NCBI GenBank assembly: GCA_012026715.1
Contig: VEPB01000415.1
Coordinates: 1-14,503, forward strand
Source of the DNA: Methylococcaceae bacterium
GTDB lineage: Bacteria > Pseudomonadota > Gammaproteobacteria > Methylococcales > Methylococcaceae
DNA: 14,503 bases
Direction: 5' to 3'
Positions 6,945-14,024 of this stretch are shown here, in pieces. The translations under genes were made by a program, and so were the position numbers. How positions within the stretch are numbered: the first letter of the stretch is position 1; each line of letters begins with the position of its first letter. The notes under the pieces were generated by a model. That model worked only from the letters and a program-made list of their open reading frames with translations. It was not told the origin of the DNA and made no database searches.

Positions 6945-6968
6945 AATTCTTTCTGCCGCATTGCCGGG
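6945..6968 (+). repeat. Imperfect 24-nt direct repeat, copy 2
   Basis: This is the partner of 6583-6606 (21 of 24 identical, same orientation), lying 36 nt beyond the rhs stop codon on the rhs downstream side. On the minus strand it encodes PGNAAERI in a frame one base off that of rhs. Together the two copies bracket the hairpins and the cax remnant. Confidence 0.5.
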
Positions 6969-7003
6969 GCGCCGGGTCTCGTCTTTCAGACTTGCTCCCT
7001 TTC

Positions 7004-10000
7004 TTATAAACCCGGTGGAGGCCTGACTATTGGGCCGCGCGTTATAATTTTCAGGCTGGGATCCAGTCCCCGAGCCTCAGCCACCTGAACAACCCGCCCG
7101 GCCCAACTGCTTGTTGCCTCTGCCCCGACAGCGAGCTCCGGCACTGATGCTGGCAAAAATCCGGTAACGGTCAAAATATGTCCGGCAATGGCGCCGGCAC
7201 CCGCTCCGATGAGGGCGCCGCCGAAGGTATAGCCGATCAGTTTCCCGACTTTCAGATTGCCCAAGCAGTCTCGCTCCCAGCCGAGAATGGCTCCTGCGAC
7301 CGCTCCGACAGCGGCACCTCCCGCGATTAGGACGGGAACGAAGTAGAACTTGCCGGTGGGGTCTTGAACGTTGATCGGATCGTTGAGGGAATACCCATAG
7401 AGGTTGCTGTCACGTCCCTGGAACAGAATAGGATCCTTTGCCGTCCATCTTCCCGTTTCGGCGTCGTAGTCCCGCACTCCGAACCGAACCAGTCCGGTAT
7501 CCGGATCGTAGAGGCCGCCGGCAAAGCCGAAGGGCTGAAAGCCTGGGTTGGAATCGCTCAGGACCTTGCCCCACTCGTCGTAGCGGATTTCCTGAGCCAC
7601 CGCCCCGGTGACAACATTGACCACCAGGCGCGGGCTGCCCAGGTGATCCTTGACAATGCGGTAGATGTCGCCGGACCTGATCAGGTAGTCCGGCACATTG
7701 ACGCCGTTGGCATATACGAAGCGGCTGACGAGCTTGCCCGTGCCGTCCAGTTCGGCGACGGGTCTTAGCTGATCCTGCCACAGCAGCCCTTGCGACAGGT
7801 TGCCATCGATCTTCCTGCCGATACGTCGGTTGCGGCCATCGATCAGGTATTCAATCACGCGGGCGTCGGGCAGCGTTACCTTGCGCAGATTGCCCAGTTC
7901 ATCGTAACCGTACCGGGTTGTCGTGCCGTTGGCGGTCTTTTGCTGGAGTTCGCCATTGGCGGTGTAGCGGTAGGCCGTGCCCTGATGGTCCAGCAGACGG
8001 TCCTGGGCGTCATAACCAGCCACGGTTGCGCCATCGACCCGGGTACGGTTGCCGTTGGCATCGTAGCCGTAACTTGCCGTCGTCGTCCCGTTCCGTTTGA
8101 CCTCGGCGAGGCGACCGGCGTCATCGTAGGCGTAGTCGAAAACATCCGTAGCGCCGCCCCGGATGTCCTTCTTCTGGGTAATGCGGCCCAATCTGTCATA
8201 GGTATACTCGGTCCGCAGCAGTACCGTCGCCTGATACTTGGCTTCATAAACGGATACTTGGCCGAAACCGTCGTAGCTGTAGCTTTCGGTAACCTCGCCG
8301 AGGCTGGTGGCGGTGAGCAGGCCGTTGGCGGGGTCGGGCGTGAGGGTCAGCGCGCCAGCCTTGGTCAGAATACCGTCGGCGTCGTAACCATATTCAATGG
8401 GATCGACGCCATTGACGCTCAATGAGTTCATTCGGAAGTCGTTGTCATAGCCGAACCGAACACTGCCGGGTACGGCGCCGGAAGCTGCGGCCTCGGTCAG
8501 CAGGCTGCCGTCGTAGGAAAAGGCCAGCGCGGTTCCGTCCGGGGTGGTCACACCGGTGAGATTGCCGGTCGCGGCATCGTAGCCGTAGGTCACGACTCCG
8601 GCCCGGGTCGTTTCCGTGCTCAGGCGGCCGGCGCTGTCGTAACCGTATTTCAACGTAACTCCGTCCGGCCGGGAGATCCGAACCAGCTGCCGATCGAGGT
8701 TGTAGGTGTAGCGGGTCTTGTTGGCTCTCTTTTTCAGCGCAGGAGCGGAATAACTGGCGACGGTGTCGACGCTGGTATAGGCGAATCGGTGAACCGGCTT
8801 GCCCGGAGGCGTGAGGGCGATGACGTTGCCATTGGCATCGTGGCGGTAGGCAATGGTTCGACTCGCCGGCAGCGATTGTTGAACGACGCGGCCCAGCTTA
8901 TCGTGGGTGAGTCCGAAGCTTCGGCGGAGCGGATCGGTTAGTTCAGCCAGAAAGCCCCCATCGTCATAGGTCAACCGGATCGTGCGCGCCTCCGCACCGC
9001 TGCCCTGGCTGGCGCTTTTGGGCCGTCCCCGGTCGTCGTATTCGTAGGTAATCGGCAGCAATCCGGCTATCGACGTTTCGAGCGTGCGGCCAAACCGGTC
9101 GATGCTGACTTGGCGCTTGCGTCCGGCCGGTGTCGTGAAGACCAAGCTGCGGTCCGAACCCTTGTACTCGCTGGAATAGACGCGCCCGTTGACGGTGAAG
9201 GTTTCGCTCAGGGAATTCAGGCTAAAGGGTTTGTCGTTGTCGGCGAGGTTGTCGGTGCGCGTCACGGCCATCACCATTTCCAGTCCTGCGGGAGTTTTGA
9301 TGGACGTGTTGGCCGCGAATCCCGCGGAGTAGCCGAACCGTGGGTCGGGTTCGAAGCGTTGGCTGGAAACCATGCCGCTGGCCGAAGTCCGTGTCTCATC
9401 ACCATAAGGTGTTGTGATCAAGGTGGCCGGCAGTCCGGCAGGGTCGGTGATGGTACGTTCTAGTCCGACCAGGCTGCCTGGCGCGATTTCGTATTGGGTG
9501 GAGCGCCCCATGGCGGTCGTTCGCGTTACCGTAAATCTGGTATCGCCGTCGTTTCGCTGCAGCGCGTGGAAACCACCGGCGGCATCGGTGTCGCGTGTCA
9601 GTCTGCCCAGGGGGTCGAAGCGGAATTTTGACGTTTTCCTGCGGGGATTGCTGTGGAAGCTCCAGAGTCCCTTGCCTACACCCGTCTGGGCAAGGACTGC
9701 CGGGACTTTCAGCGGCTTGAAGGAATCCGCACCGCCCAGCGGATTCCGGACAGCGGTCAGGTAGCCGGCGGCATTGGTGGTAAGGCGGGTTACCTGGCCG
9801 TAGGGGGCGACGATGGTCTGGGGGTGACCCTTGGCGTCGCGCCGGATCTCGGTCTTGTTGCCGAAGGCATCGGTGATAGCGGTTAGCAGACTCGCCGCGT
9901 CGTACTCAAAGCTGTAGAGCGCTTCTCCGGTCAACGCCTGCAAGGTTTCCAGATGCCGTCCCTCGGCGGAAAACCGGTAAACCTCGTTGCCCTCCTTCGA

Positions 10001-11089
10001 CGCAATGAGAAAGTCGCCGGTCGGATTCTTGGTTACGAATCGCAGGTCAGTGAGGTCGCGCCTCTCTCCGTCGCCGAGGAACAAGTTCCCCAAGGTTGGA
10101 TCGAAACGATGGTGGGCCGAGAGCGTCCATCCGGCGAGTTCCTCCGCGTGGCGAATTCCCGCCTGCTCGGTTCCGAGACCCGGCAGCCTGCCCGCCGCCC
10201 GCTCGCTTTGGTAGTGCAAGGTAAACTCCGTTCCGGCGATGGCGATGGATTCACCCAGACTCTGATTTTCGCAGCCAATCACGGAAGCGTGGGCTTGATG
10301 ACACGGATTGCCGATCAGTTCCTTCACGATAGGCGGGGGGAGGGGTTTCTGGCCATGCGCCTGTAAGGCCCAATCCCGGGACCACGCCCCGCCAGCAATG
10401 GGCATTGTGTCGGATCCCGTCAGGCTGCTGCCGGAAATCGGGATCCAATGGCCAGCAGGACCCTTGACGTAAGCGATGTCGGTGTTGCTGTCAAGTAGCT
10501 CCTGGTCTCCCGTGCAGTTCGTGTAACTCTTGGATTCTGCCGGCAATCGGATCCCGCCCTCGAGCTTGTAGGTTCCCTTCGCAAGGTCGATGGTAAGGAT
10601 CGGAAGGGCGATGAATGACGACGGAGTGGGTGTGTCCGAGGTGGATCGGGTGGTTGTCCAGCTTCCCCGGATGCCATCGGCGGCTTCGCAGATGTGATCG
10701 CCCTCGATCGAATCCCACATCCCTTTCGCGGATGACGCGGTGCCGTTCAAAAACATTTGTCCTCCTGAGGGGGGCAAGAGACAGGCGGTGGGGCCGGAAA
10801 GATTTTCGACCTCCACCTGGGCGTCGAGTGTCGCTTGGCCTCGTTGATAGGCATCTACGGGTTGAGTGCCAACGCTATAGTTCCAGACGCCATGCAGTGA
10901 GTATGTGCCGGTCCAGGATTCGACCCTGAGCAAGTTGATGCAGTCGACAAAGGTATCGGAGCGGGCCACCTCCTGCGCCAACAGCGATAGAAGCAACGCC
11001 ATGAACCAAAAACCAGGCGTGGCGGCCTTCCCCCTGGCGGGCCTGCCGCTGGTGGACCCAGGGCGAGTATGGTGTGCGACTTGGTCCAT
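7004..11089 (-). CDS. Secreted RHS/YD-repeat protein with glycine-zipper C-terminal tail
   Basis: This 1361-residue protein is RHS-family, related to the shells that encapsulate polymorphic toxins. GGGAG (plus-strand 11097-11101) sits 7 nt before the ATG. Order: Sec-type signal (core about 28-40, FWFMALLLSLLAQEVA); a novel-looking N-terminal region (about 45-290) with six cysteines (50, 103, 134, 192, 263, 273); YD repeats from about 390 to 1095 (for example YGYDSAGRLSTE, YTYDRLGRITQK, YGYDANGNRTRV); and the RHS-associated core (about 1147-1246) with KDHLGSPRLV, FAGGLYDPDTGLVRFGVRDYD, GRWTAKDPI and NLYGYSLNDPINVQDPTGK. The usual DPxGL at the autocleavage site is DPTGK here. The tail (1247-1361) has two glycine-rich hydrophobic segments (about 1249-1270 and 1284-1306) and about 55 further residues with no recognisable nuclease or deaminase domain. 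No immunity-like gene follows. There is no VgrG, PAAR or DUF4150 domain, so T6SS delivery is not indicated. By eye its GC is lower than its neighbours. Confidence 0.93.
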   Translation of the reverse strand: MDQVAHHTRPGSTSGRPARGKAATPGFWFMALLLSLLAQEVARSDTFVDCINLLRVESWTGTYSLHGVWNYSVGTQPVDAYQRGQATLDAQVEVENLSGPTACLLPPSGGQMFLNGTASSAKGMWDSIEGDHICEAADGIRGSWTTTRSTSDTPTPSSFIALPILTIDLAKGTYKLEGGIRLPAESKSYTNCTGDQELLDSNTDIAYVKGPAGHWIPISGSSLTGSDTMPIAGGAWSRDWALQAHGQKPLPPPIVKELIGNPCHQAHASVIGCENQSLGESIAIAGTEFTLHYQSERAAGRLPGLGTEQAGIRHAEELAGWTLSAHHRFDPTLGNLFLGDGERRDLTDLRFVTKNPTGDFLIASKEGNEVYRFSAEGRHLETLQALTGEALYSFEYDAASLLTAITDAFGNKTEIRRDAKGHPQTIVAPYGQVTRLTTNAAGYLTAVRNPLGGADSFKPLKVPAVLAQTGVGKGLWSFHSNPRRKTSKFRFDPLGRLTRDTDAAGGFHALQRNDGDTRFTVTRTTAMGRSTQYEIAPGSLVGLERTITDPAGLPATLITTPYGDETRTSASGMVSSQRFEPDPRFGYSAGFAANTSIKTPAGLEMVMAVTRTDNLADNDKPFSLNSLSETFTVNGRVYSSEYKGSDRSLVFTTPAGRKRQVSIDRFGRTLETSIAGLLPITYEYDDRGRPKSASQGSGAEARTIRLTYDDGGFLAELTDPLRRSFGLTHDKLGRVVQQSLPASRTIAYRHDANGNVIALTPPGKPVHRFAYTSVDTVASYSAPALKKRANKTRYTYNLDRQLVRISRPDGVTLKYGYDSAGRLSTETTRAGVVTYGYDAATGNLTGVTTPDGTALAFSYDGSLLTEAAASGAVPGSVRFGYDNDFRMNSLSVNGVDPIEYGYDADGILTKAGALTLTPDPANGLLTATSLGEVTESYSYDGFGQVSVYEAKYQATVLLRTEYTYDRLGRITQKKDIRGGATDVFDYAYDDAGRLAEVKRNGTTTASYGYDANGNRTRVDGATVAGYDAQDRLLDHQGTAYRYTANGELQQKTANGTTTRYGYDELGNLRKVTLPDARVIEYLIDGRNRRIGRKIDGNLSQGLLWQDQLRPVAELDGTGKLVSRFVYANGVNVPDYLIRSGDIYRIVKDHLGSPRLVVNVVTGAVAQEIRYDEWGKVLSDSNPGFQPFGFAGGLYDPDTGLVRFGVRDYDAETGRWTAKDPILFQGRDSNLYGYSLNDPINVQDPTGKFYFVPVLIAGGAAVGAVAGAILGWERDCLGNLKVGKLIGYTFGGALIGAGAGAIAGHILTVTGFLPASVPELAVGAEATSSWAGRVVQVAEARGLDPSLKIITRGPIVRPPPGL

Positions 11090-11193
11090 GACGTTACTCC
11101 CGAAGGTTAGATCGCCGGTTCCAGTGAGTTTGGCGGGGTGGCGAGAGTGTATCGATCAGGACTTGCCGCCGTCTCGCTCTTCGGTCTTCGGGG

Positions 11194-11215
11194 CTGTACC
11201 GCAATTACGGTACAG
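11194..11215. promoter_or_regulatory. 22-bp palindrome, candidate operator between rhs and the two-component genes
   Basis: Perfect 8-base arms CTGTACCG (11194-11201) and CGGTACAG (11208-11215) flank CAATTA. Folded about the AATT centre, 10 of 11 base pairs of the 22-bp site are symmetric. It lies 105 nt upstream of the rhs start and 141 nt upstream of the response regulator start, inside the divergent intergenic region, where an operator for a dimeric regulator is expected. There is no T-run, so it is not a terminator. LuxR/NarL-family regulators bind dyads of this general size, which would fit the adjacent regulator, but the binding protein is unknown. Confidence 0.55.
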
Positions 11216-11356
11216 ACCGCCCTGGCACGGAGAGGAAGGGGGTTGGCGGCGTTCTTTGCCTTGCTTCGACTCCTGCCTTCGGACACACTGATGGAGAGGG
11301 TCAGTCTGCTTCGCGCATACTCCCGCTTCGGCGATCGACGCGAATTTGGAGCCGCC

Positions 11357-12046
11357 ATGGCCAGTGTCGCTATTCCGTCCACGATAGGGGATCTCACCTT
11401 TTCGGTCCTCATCGTCGAGGACGAGCCCCGCTGTCGGGAGGCTTTCGTTCAAGCGGTGGATGCCGCTCCGGACCTGTGCCTCGTCGGCGCCGCCGCCGAT
11501 TTGCCGGAGGGGATTCGCGGGTTTGACGAGACACTGCCCGACGTGCTGCTGGTGGACGTGGGTCTCCCCAGCGGCAGCGGCGTCGAACTGATTCGTCACG
11601 CCCACCGGCGACTGCCGGCCTGTGAAATCATGGTGGTGACGGTGTTCGCCGACGAGCAGGTGGTATTCGGCTGCATCGAAGCCGGTGCCACCGGGTATTT
11701 GCTCAAGGATGCCTGTGACGTCGACATCGCCGCCCAGATTCGCTTGCTGCGGGAGGGCGGCAGCCCGATCACTCCCTCCATTGCCCGCCGGTTGCTGGTG
11801 CGCCTGGGTGACCGGCCGCCGGCGGCGATGGCCATCGCCGATCCCGGCATCAGCCTGTCGGCCCAGGAACAGGCGGTTTTGGCGTTGTGCGGAAAGGGTT
11901 ACAGCTACGAGGAGATCGCTTCCCTGTTGAAGCTGTCCCGCCGCACCGTGGAAACATACGTCAAGCGCATCTACCGCAAGCTGCAAGTCCATTCCAAGAC
12001 CGAGGCGGTCTATGAGGCCAGAAAGCTGGGCCTGGTCCCCGATTGA
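11357..12046 (+). CDS. NarL/FixJ-family two-component response regulator
   Basis: This is a 229-residue cytoplasmic transcription regulator. The receiver domain (about 15-132) has the acidic pair E21/D22, phospho-acceptor D67 (VLLVDVGLPSGSG), T95 (MVVTVFADE) and K117 (GYLLKD), so it looks phosphorylatable. After a linker, a LuxR-type HTH (about 165-226) shows LSAQEQAVLAL, GYSYEEIASLLKLSRRTVETYVKRIYRKL and the typical C-terminal helix with SKTEAVYEARKLGLV. The ATG at 11357 is chosen because GGAG (11348-11351) lies 5 nt upstream and the product then has family length; the frame stays open back to 11138, but that part includes the palindrome and has no domain. The kinase gene starts inside its last codons (35-nt overlap), so the two are a cognate, translationally coupled pair. 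The target genes are unknown; self-control or the divergent rhs gene are natural candidates. Confidence 0.93.
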   Translation: MASVAIPSTIGDLTFSVLIVEDEPRCREAFVQAVDAAPDLCLVGAAADLPEGIRGFDETLPDVLLVDVGLPSGSGVELIRHAHRRLPACEIMVVTVFADEQVVFGCIEAGATGYLLKDACDVDIAAQIRLLREGGSPITPSIARRLLVRLGDRPPAAMAIADPGISLSAQEQAVLALCGKGYSYEEIASLLKLSRRTVETYVKRIYRKLQVHSKTEAVYEARKLGLVPD

Positions 12047-14024
12047 GCCGTGGTTGCGCTGGCTGTACCGCCTGCTGGCCGTGGTGGGTGCCGGGCTGTT
12101 GGTCAAGCTCGGAATCCTGCTGCTGATTCCAATGCCCGGCGAAGGACCGGTTCCGGCCCGGTTCGACCGGGCCGGTCGTTGTGTGGAGGCGCCGCTTCCG
12201 GCCGAGCACCGGCACCGGGGGTTGAGCGAGGTGTTCGCTCGTCCCGCGGCGATGCCTGCGGAGTGTTGGTCGGAGATTCGTCTGCCGCTGTACGGCGCGG
12301 TCGAGGACCAGCCATTCCCCTCGCCGGAATCGCCGGTTGGTCGGGTTTGGATGCGCCTGCGTTACGATGTTCCCGTCGACTGGCCTGAAGGTGAGCCCTT
12401 GCTGATCTTCGTGCCCCGCGCGATGGGCTTGGCTTGGCAGATTCGGGTCAATGGCTCACCGGTGGCGGACGATTTGAACGATTGGCGGATGACCTGGAAC
12501 CGACCTCTGACGGGGGTACTGCCTGCGTCGCAGTTGAGTCCGGGGCAGGCGCTTGAAATTGATGTCGTGCTGGCATATCTCGCCGAAATCGGACACTCCC
12601 TGGCCCAGCCCGTGGTGGGGCCGGCGAGTCGGGTTGGTCCGCTGGCGGCCCGCTGGGAGCTGCTTCAATCCACTCTGCCCCAGGCCTGCAGCCTGGTGCT
12701 GGCAATCATGGGTACCTTTTTCCTTGCCTTCTGGCTGGCTCGGCCCGGCGAAACTTCCCACCTGCTGCTCGCGCTGGCCAGCCTCGCCTGGTGCGTCTGC
12801 AATCTGCAGTATGTCCTGCCGCGTCAGGACGATCCCGCGCTCGAGCGCTGGTACAATGGCATCGCCCTGGTCTCGGTGGTTTGGTTTGCTTGGCTGGTCT
12901 ACCTGTTCGCCCTGTGTTTCGATACCCGGCGCATGCGCTGGATCGAGCGGTCGTTCCCGGTCTATGTGCTGGTCATGACCGCGCTGGCGACACCGCTCTG
13001 GGGCATGCTAGACGATGAAGGAACCGTGTTCCTGATGATCAACGATGGCTTCGCCGCGCTGGTGACAGGGGTGATCTCGCTGCTGGCACTGCGGGGCGGC
13101 AGCATGGAGCTGAAAGTCATCGCGTTGACGCTGCTGATCGGTTTGGGAGCGGGGTTGCACGATACCGCCCTGTTCATGCAGCTCATCCAGCCGGAAAGTA
13201 GTTATCTGCTGCCTTACGCCGGCTTGCTGGTGTTTGGCAGTTTCTTGTTCGCAGTGCAACGGCGCTATGTCTATGCCATCAACGCGCACGAAGCGCTCAG
13301 TGCTTCCCTGGCCGAACGCCTCGCGCAGCGGGAGGCAGAGCTGACCGAGAACCACCGCCGGCTGCGCGAGCTGGAGCGGGTCGAGGCTCTGGAAACCGAG
13401 CGTCGGCGGCTGATGCGGGACATGCACGACGGTCTGGGATCGGCGCTCATCTCATCGCTGGTGGCGATTGAGCGGGGACAACCTGCGCCGGGGGAAACCG
13501 CGGCCATGCTGCGCGAGTGCGTGGACGAATTGCGGCTGGTGATCGACTCGCTGGACCCTGGGGAGCGGGATGTGGTTGCCCTGCTGGCCGCACTGCGGTT
13601 TCGCATGGAACGACGGCTGGCGTCCGCCGGCATCCGCTTGGAATGGCACATGCCGGACCTGCCCGCACTGCCTTGGTTGGGGCCTCCCGAAGCCTTGCAT
13701 CTGTTGAGGATTTTTCAGGAAGTCCTGGTGAACGTCATCAAACACGCCGGGGCCAGCCGCATTGTCCTCTCGGCCAGCCTGGACGGGGGCGAGGTTGAGA
13801 TCCGCTGCGTTGACGATGGCAGCGGGTTCGACATCTCGGTCCCGTCGGTCGGTCGCGGTTTGCGATCTATGGTGGAGCGCTGCGATCAGCTCGGTGGTCG
13901 GGTGTTGATCGCCTCCAATCTGTCCGGCGGAACCGATATCCGCGTCAGATTGCCCATCGTGCCGGCGGATGGGCGGGAATCCGCTCGGGAAAGAGCGCAT
14001 GGGGCCGGACCGGGCAGCGGTTAG
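12012..14024 (+). CDS. Sensor histidine kinase, HisKA_3 type with periplasmic domain and seven TM helices (7TMR-DISM-like)
   Basis: This 670-residue inner-membrane kinase is partner to the regulator whose gene it overlaps. One N-terminal helix (about 21-40) leads to a periplasmic domain (about 42-218) with jelly-roll-like sequence (VGRVWMRLRYDVP, LIFVPRAMGLAWQIRVNG). Seven hydrophobic helices follow (about 222-242, 248-268, 283-303, 315-333, 339-360, 366-388, 398-417), as in 7TMR-DISM receptors. A charged coiled coil (about 425-465) joins the kinase: H-box RDMHDGLGSAL with phospho-acceptor H472, N-box QEVLVNVIKHAGAS (N574), and ATP-lid motifs DDGSGFD (601-607) and GRGLRSM (614-620). All key residues are present. 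The start at 12012 is supported by GAGG at 12002-12005 with 6 nt spacing. Such receptors often sense carbohydrates or other small ligands, but the ligand here cannot be read. The C-terminal 20 residues are low-complexity and probably disordered. Confidence 0.92.
   Translation: MRPESWAWSPIEPWLRWLYRLLAVVGAGLLVKLGILLLIPMPGEGPVPARFDRAGRCVEAPLPAEHRHRGLSEVFARPAAMPAECWSEIRLPLYGAVEDQPFPSPESPVGRVWMRLRYDVPVDWPEGEPLLIFVPRAMGLAWQIRVNGSPVADDLNDWRMTWNRPLTGVLPASQLSPGQALEIDVVLAYLAEIGHSLAQPVVGPASRVGPLAARWELLQSTLPQACSLVLAIMGTFFLAFWLARPGETSHLLLALASLAWCVCNLQYVLPRQDDPALERWYNGIALVSVVWFAWLVYLFALCFDTRRMRWIERSFPVYVLVMTALATPLWGMLDDEGTVFLMINDGFAALVTGVISLLALRGGSMELKVIALTLLIGLGAGLHDTALFMQLIQPESSYLLPYAGLLVFGSFLFAVQRRYVYAINAHEALSASLAERLAQREAELTENHRRLRELERVEALETERRRLMRDMHDGLGSALISSLVAIERGQPAPGETAAMLRECVDELRLVIDSLDPGERDVVALLAALRFRMERRLASAGIRLEWHMPDLPALPWLGPPEALHLLRIFQEVLVNVIKHAGASRIVLSASLDGGEVEIRCVDDGSGFDISVPSVGRGLRSMVERCDQLGGRVLIASNLSGGTDIRVRLPIVPADGRESARERAHGAGPGSG

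Larger units (their letters stand above)
6366..7003. other. Rearranged gene-free stretch between cax and rhs
   Basis: No intact gene is supported here. Open frames exist on both strands but none has a recognisable domain. The stretch contains, in order, a 24-nt imperfect direct repeat (first copy 6583-6606), two adjacent hairpin-forming inverted repeats (6723-6750 and 6762-6788), the 3' end of a second cax gene (6797-6868), and the second repeat copy (6945-6968). No clear rho-independent terminator is seen for either cax (plus strand) or rhs (minus strand). The mixture suggests a scar left by deletion and/or insertion events. Confidence 0.6.

Noticed and set aside
6835..7018. Frameshifted continuation of the rhs C-terminus
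   Set aside because: A +1 frame stays open for about 60 codons after the RPPPG region, but it runs antisense through the cax remnant and there is no homopolymer or slippery site at the junction.
11138..11356. N-terminal extension of the response regulator (73 more residues)
   Set aside because: The extension would sit before a complete receiver domain, includes the 22-bp palindrome and has no domain; the ATG at 11357 has GGAG at good spacing.
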